8,676 bases of DNA from Planctomycetaceae bacterium (GCA_002862165.1 PKCL01000302.1:1-8676); one strand, 5' to 3'; counted from the stretch's first letter, positions 1 through 6,452 are shown. Translations and numbers: made by a program. The notes: a model not told the origin generated them from the sequence alone.

Positions 1-1546
1 AATTCATAGAGCCGTTCGTTGCAGTAGCGGTGTATGCTGCCCATGTATTGAAAATCTTCTTTTTATTTCCTTCCCAAGGCCGATTCGATTGAATGTAGAG
101 TGAATCTCGTACAAGTGGTCCATCGATGCCATCTGATCTTAAAATTTTAGAGAAATCACAACTGTCGTGTGCTTGATTCATTGGTACCTCAATACCAGCA
201 AGGCCACAGATTGTTCGATAGAGATCATGGAGACCTATCATCTGATTTTGTATTTTTCGAGAACCTCGAATACCTCCTTCCCAACAAAAAATCAGTGGCA
301 CCCGGTGCCCACCCTCATAAACAAAACCTTTTTCACCCCGCAAGGGGCTTCCGTCTTCTGAAACACCCTGGGCATTACGGTGGACGCGCCATGGAACATC
401 GACACTTTTTTCAATGCGATCCCCACCATACGAACTATTGTCCTTCGCGTCATTGTACAGCGACTGAGACCATGAAGACGCGGGGCCAATAGCAGCACCA
501 TTATCACTTGTAAAAACAATAAGTGTATTTTGAAATAACCCAAGTGACTTCAGTTTTTTCACGAACAGACCAATAGAAACGTCACCCTCTCGAATCATAT
601 CTGTTCGTTTATTAATGGTTGTGCCGGCAATTGGAATCGCCTCAGTCACTCCAAGATCATTCGTGCTCATTGGATCACGTGTATTAAAAGAAACAGGGGG
701 CACATAGGGCGAATGGCCTGCCTGTGAACAATAATAAAGAAAGAATGGCTTATCTTTTTCACTAGTGGCTACATGGCGATCGATGAAACTGAGGGCGTCG
801 TGCATCAATAGCGGACCAACAGACTCTGTATTCCAATTGTCCATGGCATATGCTGTTTTTTTACTATTTTTTTTCGCGGTCAACTTAAAGACCTTACGGG
901 CGTCTGAGTCATTTTGAAAATATTGCCAGGACTTTTGCGGATCATTCCACCGCACAAGACGATCATTTTTGAAAAATGCATAGGGCTCACTCTGTATGCC
1001 TGCTGGAAGTGTTAGCGAATACTCAAAGCCATGATCAAGCGGTCCGTCATAAAAACGCTGACTTACGTCTGCGTCATCAAACCCAGTAGCCTGAATTCCA
1101 TTTGGCTTCAGAAACTTTGAACCCAGATGGCTTTTCCCAAAGAATGCTGTTTTATAGCCAGCATGCCAAAGTACGTCAGCAAGCGTTTGCTGATCATGCA
1201 GAATCTGACTCCCTGAAAAATGCTCCCAGGTGCCACCAGGATTACGACCGCGATAGACGTGATTGCCAGTAAGCAGCGCATATCGTGTTGGTGCACAAAC
1301 AGACGCAGACGAATGCGCATTTGTAAATGTCACACCCAATTCCAAAAGATTATCAAGGTGTGGCGTATCAAAACCGGCTCCATCTGGATTCAGTGCGCGA
1401 AGATCACCGTACCCCATATCATCCATAAGAAAGATGAGAATATTTGGTTGTCTTTCTGCCTCACATAGAGAACAGTTTAAGGCTACTACACAAAACAAAA
1501 CGAAAATACGAAAACGTACTTGTACAACTTTCGTGCACACTCTCAT
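1..1546 (-). CDS. Secreted S1 family sulfatase, CxPxR type (partial, C-terminus beyond left edge)
   Basis: This frame is open from ATG 1546 to the window edge with no stop, giving about 515 visible residues. The N-terminus looks like a signal peptide: a basic stretch (residues 1-13) followed by a hydrophobic core (about 14-30) ending near CEA. The sulfatase fold starts at RQPNILIFLMDD, whose two Asp (about 42-43) are metal ligands. The FGly-type active site CAPTR is at about 84-88, GKSH at about 137-140, and SDNG with the metal-binding Asp-Asn at about 347-350. In this family the Cys is oxidised to formylglycine and the enzyme hydrolyses sulfate esters. The start at 1546 was chosen because it sits directly before the signal peptide, although its GAGG is only 3 nt away. 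An in-frame ATG at 1642, with AGG 6 nt before it, would add 32 residues and bury the signal peptide. The substrate cannot be read from sequence. The neighbouring GH16 and second sulfatase suggest a sulfated polysaccharide. Confidence 0.93.
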   Translation of the reverse strand, partial: MRVCTKVVQVRFRIFVLFCVVALNCSLCEAERQPNILIFLMDDMGYGDLRALNPDGAGFDTPHLDNLLELGVTFTNAHSSASVCAPTRYALLTGNHVYRGRNPGGTWEHFSGSQILHDQQTLADVLWHAGYKTAFFGKSHLGSKFLKPNGIQATGFDDADVSQRFYDGPLDHGFEYSLTLPAGIQSEPYAFFKNDRLVRWNDPQKSWQYFQNDSDARKVFKLTAKKNSKKTAYAMDNWNTESVGPLLMHDALSFIDRHVATSEKDKPFFLYYCSQAGHSPYVPPVSFNTRDPMSTNDLGVTEAIPIAGTTINKRTDMIREGDVSIGLFVKKLKSLGLFQNTLIVFTSDNGAAIGPASSWSQSLYNDAKDNSSYGGDRIEKSVDVPWRVHRNAQGVSEDGSPLRGEKGFVYEGGHRVPLIFCWEGGIRGSRKIQNQMIGLHDLYRTICGLAGIEVPMNQAHDSCDFSKILRSDGIDGPLVRDSLYIQSNRPWEGNKKKIFNTWAAYTATATNGSMN

Positions 1547-1721
1547 GAACCTCAAAGACAACAGAGCTGACGCGGTGCTGAAACATAACGATAAACCAAG
1601 AACCTCAGCAGCTTCGACACTGCCGCCCACAGAGACATTCATTCATGACCTGTTTTACTTTCAGACTTTACACGTCTACCTTCATCAATCGTCGATTATT
1701 TTGAGTACACAATCATCTTAA

Positions 1722-1732
1722 AAGCAATAGAT
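1722..1732 (-). promoter_or_regulatory. 11-nt element shared with the GH16 upstream region
   Basis: Read on the minus strand this is ATCTATTGCTT. The identical 11 nt occur at 5696-5706, also on the minus strand and also upstream of a minus-strand secreted enzyme. It lies downstream, in the transcription direction, of the 13-nt element at 1838-1850, which is the same order as in the GH16 region. Function as a regulator site is inference. Confidence 0.35.
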
Positions 1733-1837
1733 TCGTGTTGGCATAGAGTAATTTCGCACCGACAGCTTACTCATTGATCACCACAAAGCATAGCAGCGTC
1801 CAGAATCATCTTTTCATCACACGTACTACATTACTCT

Positions 1838-1850
1838 CCTTACAGCACAT
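1838..1850 (-). promoter_or_regulatory. 13-nt element shared with the GH16 upstream region
   Basis: The minus-strand sequence ATGTGCTGTAAGG here is identical to that at 5709-5721. A 13-nt identity between two short intergenic regions is unlikely by chance, roughly one in several hundred by simple counting. It lies about 290 nt upstream of the sulfatase ATG at 1546, so direct action on that gene needs a long leader or the upstream start at 1642. It could also serve the divergent propeller gene. Confidence 0.4.
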
Positions 1851-1890
1851 CCCCCTGTCGAATGATTTCCACCTAAAATAGAGCTCATCG

Positions 1891-1921
1891 TAAAACAACC
1901 AAAGCCGACCCCCTTGTTTTA
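1891..1921. repeat. 8-bp inverted repeat upstream of the propeller gene
   Basis: TAAAACAA (1891-1898) is exactly complementary to TTGTTTTA (1914-1921), with a 15-nt spacer that is C-rich on the plus strand. The right arm also overlaps TTTTAGG (1917-1923), which could pair instead with CCTAAAA (1872-1878), so two mutually exclusive foldings exist. AGGAGG follows at 1921-1926. It could be an operator or a leader RNA structure, or chance pairing of AT-rich sequence. Confidence 0.35.
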
Positions 1922-2031
1922 GGAGGCAGATACATCCCAACTCGACTTGTCACTATTCGGCTTATAAAAATTCAAATAGACTTATTTTGAAATAATCTTT
2001 GGTTTCATTTTCTTGGGTGGAAAAGCAGCAC

Positions 2032-3285
2032 ATGAAACGTTTTGCAAGATACTGCGGCCTCAACCTTCTTGGCTATCTTCTGTGCTTTTTTGGCACTGTT
2101 TCTTTTGCGGCAGAACTGCTGCCGACCGACTGGCCACAATGGCGAGGCCCAACACGCGACGGTCAAGTTACTGGTGGGCAATGGCCAGATTCTCTTAACG
2201 AGAGTCAACTCAAACTCACTTGGCAAGTCGAGCATGGTCCAAGTTACTCAGGCCCTATCGTTGTTGGTGACCGCGTTTTTACAACCGCAACTCAGGAGAA
2301 GACAAACGAAGTTGTCTACGCGTATGACCGAACAACTGGCGACCAACTTTGGACGGCTGAATGGGAAGGGTCGATGTCTGTACCATTTTTTGCAGCTTCA
2401 AACGGAAGTTGGATTCGAGCAACGCCAGCGTGTGACGGCGAGATTCTTTATGTCGCTGGCATGCGCGACGTGCTTCATGCGATCGATTGTGAAACTGGCG
2501 AAGAAACATGGTGCGTGGATTTCACCAAACGCTTTGATTCACCGTTACCCGCTTTTGGTTTCGCGTCCTCACCTTTAGTACAAGGTAATGCGGTCTTTAT
2601 ACAAGCGGGGGGTGGCTTTGTTAAACTCAACAAAAAAACAGGTGAAACTATCTGGAGAACTGCAACTGATGGTGGCGGTATGTTTGGAAGCGCCTTCAGC
2701 TCTCCTTTTATTACAACATTACAAGATAAAGAACTGGCTTTGGTGCAGACCAGAGAATCTCTTAAAGGAATTGACCCTGTGTCGGGCAATGAGCTCTGGT
2801 CACAGGATATAGAAGCGTTTCGTGGCATGAATATACTGACACCAACTGTTCATAATGAAATGATTTTCACAAGTGCGCATTCTGGCCACTCCCAACTCTG
2901 GAAACATACTGATAAAAGTAAGTCGCTTGAGGAAATCTGGTCAGGCAAATCACAGGCCTACATGTCCTCACCAGTTATTGTCGATGGGCATATTTACCTG
3001 CATTTGCGGAATCAACGAATTGCATGCATTCATTTAGAAACCGGTGAGGAGTGTTGGCGAACAACACCGTATGGCAAGTATCAAAGCATGGCAGTCCTCG
3101 GTGACAAGATACTTGCACTTGATGAAGGTGGCGAATTACTTCTTATCAGCGCAAACCCTGATGAGTTTCAGTTACTCGATAAACGGCGTGTCGCAAAAAA
3201 TGATACATGGGGATATCTTGCTGTAAGCGGCAACCAGATATTCATTCGCCGACTCGATGGCCTTGCCGCCTATACATGGGAATAA
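2032..3285 (+). CDS. Secreted PQQ-like beta-propeller repeat protein
   Basis: The protein has 417 residues. It starts at the ATG at 2032 because this gives a clean signal peptide (basic MKRFAR, hydrophobic core to about residue 26, cleavage near SFA-AE). A TTG at 1999 in the same frame would put 11 polar residues in front. A weak GGTGGA lies 10 nt upstream. The mature protein opens with WPQWRGPTRDG (34-44), a hallmark of planctomycete PQQ-like proteins. At least five blades show the D-x-x-TG-x-x-x-W signature, near 99-107, 151-160, 199-208, 247-256 and 334-342. The fold is that of PQQ dehydrogenases and BamB, but nothing shows bound PQQ or catalysis, so a periplasmic or surface binding or scaffold role is as likely. 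It is divergent from the first sulfatase and convergent with the araC-type gene. A link to glycan breakdown rests on position only. Confidence 0.9.
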   Translation: MKRFARYCGLNLLGYLLCFFGTVSFAAELLPTDWPQWRGPTRDGQVTGGQWPDSLNESQLKLTWQVEHGPSYSGPIVVGDRVFTTATQEKTNEVVYAYDRTTGDQLWTAEWEGSMSVPFFAASNGSWIRATPACDGEILYVAGMRDVLHAIDCETGEETWCVDFTKRFDSPLPAFGFASSPLVQGNAVFIQAGGGFVKLNKKTGETIWRTATDGGGMFGSAFSSPFITTLQDKELALVQTRESLKGIDPVSGNELWSQDIEAFRGMNILTPTVHNEMIFTSAHSGHSQLWKHTDKSKSLEEIWSGKSQAYMSSPVIVDGHIYLHLRNQRIACIHLETGEECWRTTPYGKYQSMAVLGDKILALDEGGELLLISANPDEFQLLDKRRVAKNDTWGYLAVSGNQIFIRRLDGLAAYTWE

Positions 3286-3340
3286 AAAATCATGTGGCTG
3301 TAGAAAAAAACGGTTTTGGATAGTTTCCAGAAACATTTAC

Positions 3341-4306
3341 TCAACGCGACAATGCTTTTGTCAGCTTTAATGTCTCTGATGGAGTCTCTCCAAAACGATC
3401 GGCATACTCTTTCGAGAATCGTCCAGCATGCCCATAACCAACAGCCTTACACGCCCCATTCACAGAATGCATGTGACTTTTCCGGGCTTTAAGCAGTTCT
3501 CTGGCCTTATCAAGCCGCATTATTTTGAGCATCTGCTTTGGGCTCATAAAGTAGTGGTCGACAAAACCCTTCTGGAGGGTTCGGATGCTCACTCCTACCG
3601 AATCTGCAATGTCACCCACAGTGATTTCTGTTTCTAGATTGTCACTCATAAAGGTGCGAATGGTCATGAGTGGCATATGACCGATCCGGCCAGCTTCAAA
3701 ACTTCCCGCTCCCCACTCTCGAATCCCGTCAGCAATGCATGCGGCCACGGCCGCCTCCATATGCTTGAAAAAATTTGGCAGCCGCTTGGTACCGACTGTT
3801 CCCGATGCCCAATCATCTAATGATTCAGCAAAACCAACAAGCGTCTGTTTCAGAACATTCCTGTAAGAACCTTCCAGCGTATAGCCACAACGCCCACGAA
3901 AACCATTAGGGAGAGACTTGTTCACAAGAGCCATGTCGAGGCCATAGAAAATTGCCTGCATAGGAACTGAACGCCACTTGTAATGCTCCCATGGAACCTG
4001 AACCACTGCTTTCGTTGCATCTGCAATGAACCCCTGACCATTTACCTCAACTTCAAGGTGCCCATTCAACGGAAGAACTAAAAAATATCTCTCTTGAGGA
4101 GCACTGGACTCTGCGTGCACTCCTGCTGTGCATGCAAGATAATCCAACGATGACCGTTGCAGCTCACAACGATTATGCACCATGTGATATTTTTTCTTAC
4201 CGTGAACTTTACTTTTAAATGGTCCCCAAACAGATGCATGTTTTTTTCGTGCATCATAAATATCTTTTGTATCAACAAAAGGGTAATTCGAGAGAAGAGG
4301 TTTCAT
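3341..4306 (-). CDS. AraC-family transcriptional regulator
   Basis: This protein of 321 residues has no signal peptide and so is cytoplasmic. Residues about 40-200 form the effector-binding part, resembling the AraC_binding_2 type of N-terminal domain (YFLVLPLNGHLEVEVNG at 74-90). Residues about 215-315 form a double helix-turn-helix: the first helix pair is around ITVGDIADSVGVSIRTLQKG (228-247) and the second around ACKAVGYGHAGRFSKEYADR (285-304), followed by the family's conserved FGETPSE. Such proteins usually activate carbohydrate or catabolic genes after binding a small molecule. The Shine-Dalgarno sequence is weak. A possible promoter lies in the AT-rich DNA about 30-100 nt upstream, but no hexamer pair was clear. 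It is the only regulator in the window and sits between the propeller gene and the GH16-cupin pair, which makes it the natural candidate for controlling the locus. The ligand is unknown. Confidence 0.92.
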   Translation of the reverse strand: MKPLLSNYPFVDTKDIYDARKKHASVWGPFKSKVHGKKKYHMVHNRCELQRSSLDYLACTAGVHAESSAPQERYFLVLPLNGHLEVEVNGQGFIADATKAVVQVPWEHYKWRSVPMQAIFYGLDMALVNKSLPNGFRGRCGYTLEGSYRNVLKQTLVGFAESLDDWASGTVGTKRLPNFFKHMEAAVAACIADGIREWGAGSFEAGRIGHMPLMTIRTFMSDNLETEITVGDIADSVGVSIRTLQKGFVDHYFMSPKQMLKIMRLDKARELLKARKSHMHSVNGACKAVGYGHAGRFSKEYADRFGETPSETLKLTKALSR

Positions 4307-4486
4307 GCCGGTCGCTGCCTGGAGAAATGTACTATTACGATCGGAATTTTACTATAAACGCTTTTTGGACAAATACCTTCTGGATCATTTTTTTCACCCA
4401 GAAAATAGCAGTTTTGGAATTTCGCATTTCGGATAGAAACCGACGCGACTGAACTTGTTCAATAGGCAAACGTATTAGTTGTCATA

Positions 4487-4517
4487 ACCTATGAGCAACT
4501 TGTTGTTGATCATAGGT
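4487..4517. repeat. 8-bp inverted repeat (hairpin or operator)
   Basis: ACCTATGA (4487-4494) is perfectly complementary to TCATAGGT (4510-4517), with a 15-nt spacer that contains a smaller CAAC/GTTG pairing. It ends only 10 nt before the strong terminator-like hairpin, so in a plus-strand RNA the two stems would be consecutive. It could equally be a dyad operator upstream of the regulator gene, whose start is about 180 nt away. Confidence 0.45.
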
Positions 4518-4527
4518 GCCCCTGGTT

Positions 4528-4572
4528 CGGCTTGACGGTGGTCAAAAACACCGTCAAGCCGTTTCATTTTTT
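4528..4572 (+). terminator. Strong intrinsic terminator-like hairpin
   Basis: CGGCTTGACGGTG (4528-4540) pairs perfectly over 13 bp with 4549-4561 around an 8-nt loop (GTCAAAAA), and on the plus strand is followed by TTTCATTTTTT (4562-4572). This is a textbook factor-independent terminator for plus-strand transcription, yet no plus-strand gene precedes it. On the minus strand the hairpin lies about 50 nt after the GH16 stop but has no U-run after the stem. It may therefore protect or end the GH16 mRNA less efficiently, or end an unannotated plus-strand transcript. Confidence 0.75.
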
Positions 4573-4613
4573 CAAAACTGCTTGCGAATGAGCATCTGAC
4601 AACGTCTCGTCTC

Positions 4614-5600
4614 TTATTGCTCGGCAGTTGTTCTATAAACTCGGATGTAATCTACCAGCATTTCCGAAGGTAATTGACTTTCCACAGTTGGTCCACCTGC
4701 CCAATCCGCATTTCTCAAGGCGTAATTAAGAATGATGCGTGCATTCATTTTTGCTGGCACGTTTCGCTCCCACTGAAGATCAGCCACCTGGCCGTACGAT
4801 CTATTGTGAACCGTGCCTCCTCGAAACACGAGATACGGATCTGACTGCCACGCTGGACCGTCCTGGACGAGATACCACTTCATCTCAAGGTCTGTTACGT
4901 GCAGTCCAAATGTGATGAATGAGTAAAAATCAATATGTGAGTGATCAACCTTGATGCCTTCCCCAAAGTGTGCTTTGAATCGCTGTTCGTTCACAAAAAA
5001 ATGGTCTGCTGATCGTGCCTTAACGTGTTGCGCATCTAATGTCTTAGGCACTTCATTTTTTCGAAAGTCATGCCACCACAAGCCACTCCAAAAACGAGTT
5101 TTCTCACGATTCCCAATAAATTCAAACATATCGATTTCAAGGAGATCTTCGGGCTTCCAATCACCAACCTTGTTAGACATCGTCCAAAATGCACCATACC
5201 CCCCATTGTTACTCGGAAGCTTACATCTCAACTCGAGATACATATTGTTCTTCAGCGCAAATTCACCATGGGTGTGAATACCTCCAGAAGAATACTCAAA
5301 CGCTTTCTCATCACTCCATGTCTTTCCAGTGACAGGTGGATTTTCTCTTCGCTGAGTAAAAACGAGCATGCCATTACGGAATGAAATATTTTTCTTCAAA
5401 TATGTACAGTCCACTGACGTGTTCTGTACATTTCTTTCATTAATCCCGAGGCCCCATATGGAATCATCGAGAACCTCGGCATTAAATTCATCTCCAAATA
5501 CAAAACTTGACCCCGGAGGACCTGATTTATCTACATTCTCTGCACGTAGCTGGAAACAACAAGACACAAACAGACAGCAAAAAAAAAGTCGATATGACAT
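4614..5600 (-). CDS. Secreted glycoside hydrolase family 16 (endo-beta-glycanase)
   Basis: The protein has 328 residues: a signal peptide (1 to about 20, Cys/Phe-rich core, cleavage near LRA-EN) followed by a single GH16 jelly-roll domain. Recognisable family landmarks are GDEFN (36-40), SGGIHTHGEFALKNNMYLEL (105-124), GYGAFWTMS (134-142), the catalytic beta-bulge motif EIDMFE (155-160) and the terminal MLVDYIRVYR (314-323). By family knowledge E155 is the nucleophile, D157 assists and E160 is the acid/base, so the enzyme should be an active retaining hydrolase. The ExDxxE form with the bulge is shared by laminarinases, agarases, porphyranases and kappa-carrageenases, and the subfamily was not resolved. 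The neighbouring sulfatases favour a sulfated galactan or similar. No carbohydrate-binding module or sorting tail is attached. The start is supported by GAGGA (5610-5614) 9 nt upstream. A run of nine T falls in codons 5-8. Confidence 0.93.
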   Translation of the reverse strand: MSYRLFFCCLFVSCCFQLRAENVDKSGPPGSSFVFGDEFNAEVLDDSIWGLGINERNVQNTSVDCTYLKKNISFRNGMLVFTQRRENPPVTGKTWSDEKAFEYSSGGIHTHGEFALKNNMYLELRCKLPSNNGGYGAFWTMSNKVGDWKPEDLLEIDMFEFIGNREKTRFWSGLWWHDFRKNEVPKTLDAQHVKARSADHFFVNEQRFKAHFGEGIKVDHSHIDFYSFITFGLHVTDLEMKWYLVQDGPAWQSDPYLVFRGGTVHNRSYGQVADLQWERNVPAKMNARIILNYALRNADWAGGPTVESQLPSEMLVDYIRVYRTTAEQ

Positions 5601-5658
5601 GCCAAAAAATCCTCAATGCCAAAAATTCTCTATGTACGGACAGCAACCGTTCCCCTGA

Positions 5659-5687
5659 ATAATACTGATCAGACTAAATACCTTACA
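5659..5687 (-). promoter_or_regulatory. Candidate promoter for the GH16 gene
   Basis: On the minus strand TATTAT (5664-5659) is a good -10 hexamer, about 60 nt before the GH16 ATG. At 17-bp spacing the -35 position (5687-5682) is TGTAAG, a poor match to TTGACA. It coincides with one of two TGTAAGG copies 28 bp apart (5681-5687 and 5709-5715). A weak -35 overlapped by a repeated motif is what an activator-dependent promoter looks like. Confidence 0.4.
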
Positions 5688-5695
5688 CAGTCGCG

Positions 5696-5721
5696 AAGCA
5701 ATAGATAGCCTTACAGCACAT
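5696..5721 (-). promoter_or_regulatory. Composite element shared with the sulfatase upstream region
   Basis: On the minus strand the 13-nt ATGTGCTGTAAGG (5721-5709) is followed after 2 nt by the 11-nt ATCTATTGCTT (5706-5696). Both pieces recur exactly, in the same order and orientation, upstream of the first sulfatase but 105 nt apart there. A second, partial copy (TGTAAGG) lies at 5687-5681, and the related plus-strand TTACAGC is at 5811-5817. It would sit just upstream of the -35 position of the GH16 promoter, a usual place for an AraC-type activator. Confidence 0.4.
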
Positions 5722-5761
5722 AATTTATTCACCATGACAAAACATTTTTTTCAATCTTCTA

Positions 5762-5776
5762 GCGTACTTTGCGTAC
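5762..5776. repeat. Direct repeat GCGTAC-TTT-GCGTAC
   Basis: Two identical hexamers spaced 9 bp start to start lie in the gap between the cupin stop and the GH16 gene, about 165 nt upstream of the GH16 start. A third copy in inverted orientation (GTACGC) is at 5824-5829, almost touching the cupin stop. Paired short direct repeats are a common form of regulator site, but hexamers this short can also arise by chance. Confidence 0.3.
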
Positions 5777-5831
5777 CTCTATCCGTCAGCGTCATCCCCG
5801 AACGCAATGTTTACAGCGCGCTCGTACGCAA

Positions 5832-6380
5832 TCATCTGCTTGACGTCTCAACCTCATACTTTTTATAGATCCCAAATGCTCGACCGATCCAATAGACTGC
5901 TGGAAAAATTAGGGATTTTACGAGATGTGGAATTTCAAGAACATCGAACTCACCCTTGTATTGAATTGTGAGGTAGGCCGCATCAAACAGCGCCGGGGTA
6001 TTCGAATGACGCTTCGATGTTGATAAAAAAAGGATTGTCATATATCGCTGCAAATTACCAGCAGGTTTTGCCCAAGAATTCATAATGAGCTCAGTGCCAC
6101 CAGCATTCCAAAATTTATGTGGGACAGTTTGCTCAAAAACAATCTTTTCCCCAGCCGCAAGATATTGCACCGGAAGACCAGGCAACTGATAGGCCATGGT
6201 GCCTTGCCTTACCTCAAACCCTTCTGATTGGCAAAGATGTACGTGAAAAATTGGCCCACAACCTGGCTGAACTATTCCCTCAAATACGAGACGAGTGCCT
6301 CCGGGTTCGTGGATGCATTCTTTGAAGCGAATAATTTCACCGTGACCACTGTCTATTGTTTGCGGCAAACCTACATGCAC
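5832..6380 (-). CDS. Cupin-domain protein with hydrophobic C-terminal segment
   Basis: This protein of 182 residues starts at GTG 6380. That start is fixed by GGAGG 7 nt upstream and a TAA in frame 27 nt before it. One cupin barrel is visible. Motif 1 is HVH with E five residues on and G seven further (H46, H48, E53, G60), and motif 2 is PHKFWN (H88, N92). The metal ligands usual for the fold (two His, Glu, third His) are therefore present. Residues about 153-172 (LVKSLIFPAVYWIGRAFGIY) form a hydrophobic stretch that could be a membrane anchor, although its two charged residues make this uncertain. There is no signal peptide, so it is cytoplasmic or attached to the inner face of the membrane. 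Cupins range from sugar isomerases and dioxygenases to pure binding proteins, and the sequence does not choose between them. It precedes GH16 on the same strand with a 231-nt gap and is divergent from the second sulfatase by 72 nt. Confidence 0.85.
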   Translation of the reverse strand: MHVGLPQTIDSGHGEIIRFKECIHEPGGTRLVFEGIVQPGCGPIFHVHLCQSEGFEVRQGTMAYQLPGLPVQYLAAGEKIVFEQTVPHKFWNAGGTELIMNSWAKPAGNLQRYMTILFLSTSKRHSNTPALFDAAYLTIQYKGEFDVLEIPHLVKSLIFPAVYWIGRAFGIYKKYEVETSSR

Positions 6381-6452
6381 TTTCTTGCCTCCGAACCTGT
6401 TAGGGTATTACGTAAAAGTAGTGCGCCTATCACCAGCATGGGAAATACATTC
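6381..6452. promoter_or_regulatory. Short divergent promoter region, cupin / second sulfatase
   Basis: Only 72 nt separate the divergent starts, so the promoters of the cupin and of the sulfatase-esterase pair must overlap here or lie inside the opposite gene. The palindrome TTACGTAA (6408-6415) is roughly central. No clear -35/-10 pair was found on either strand. Confidence 0.4.
6388..6392 (-). promoter_or_regulatory. Strong ribosome binding site setting the cupin GTG start
   Basis: On the minus strand GGAGG lies exactly 7 nt before GTG 6380. No ATG occurs in frame nearby upstream of the cupin domain, so this site decides the non-ATG start. It is the best Shine-Dalgarno match of any gene in the window. 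Confidence 0.8.

Larger units (their letters stand above)
1547..2031. other. Divergent intergenic region between sulfatase and PQQ-propeller genes
   Basis: This stretch of about 485 bases separates two divergently transcribed genes, so it should hold both promoters. I see no convincing protein-coding frame on either strand. It contains two short elements repeated upstream of the GH16 gene (1722-1732 and 1838-1850), an 8-bp inverted repeat (1891-1898 with 1914-1921), an isolated AGGAGG at 1921-1926 not followed by a usable start, and an AT-rich tract (about 1960-2010) suited to the propeller gene's promoter. No well-spaced -35/-10 pair could be fixed there. Confidence 0.6.
4307..4613. other. 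Non-coding region between araC-type regulator and GH16 3' end
   Basis: About 307 bases lie between the start of the regulator gene and the stop of the GH16 gene, both on the minus strand. No credible gene was found. The part next to the regulator (about 4320-4420) is AT-rich and presumably holds its promoter. The part next to GH16 holds two hairpins (4487-4517 and 4528-4561), the second followed on the plus strand by a T-rich run. Confidence 0.6.

Noticed and set aside
1547..1642. Upstream in-frame ATG (1642) as start of the first sulfatase
   Set aside because: It would place 32 residues before the basic-hydrophobic signal peptide. Kept only as an alternative because its AGG spacing is somewhat better than that of ATG 1546.
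1263..1721. Plus-strand open frame of about 150 codons
   Set aside because: It lies mostly opposite the first sulfatase and shows no recognisable protein features; the minus-strand frame has clear sulfatase motifs throughout.
1921..1926. AGGAGG as ribosome binding site of a small unlisted gene
   Set aside because: No ATG, GTG or TTG follows within 4-12 nt; the nearest TTG (1948) opens a frame of only six codons.
1999..2031. TTG start for the propeller protein
   Set aside because: The 11 added residues are not signal-peptide-like, and ATG 2032 begins a standard Sec signal.
3315..3334. Terminator between the convergent propeller and regulator genes
   Set aside because: Only a 5-bp GTTTC/GAAAC pairing is present and no T-run follows, so a hairpin terminator is not supported.
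4219..4452. Small plus-strand open frame as the gene ended by the 4528-4572 terminator
   Set aside because: It overlaps the start of the regulator gene, and no ribosome site or recognisable protein features stood out. A non-coding RNA is the better candidate.
6408..6415. TTACGTAA palindrome as operator
   Set aside because: Eight bases of palindrome without extension or a second copy is too little to call; mentioned only as part of the divergent promoter region.
6228..6452. N-terminal extension of the second sulfatase by 75 residues
   Set aside because: This part overlaps the cupin gene on the opposite strand and precedes a proper signal peptide, so it is a chance open frame.
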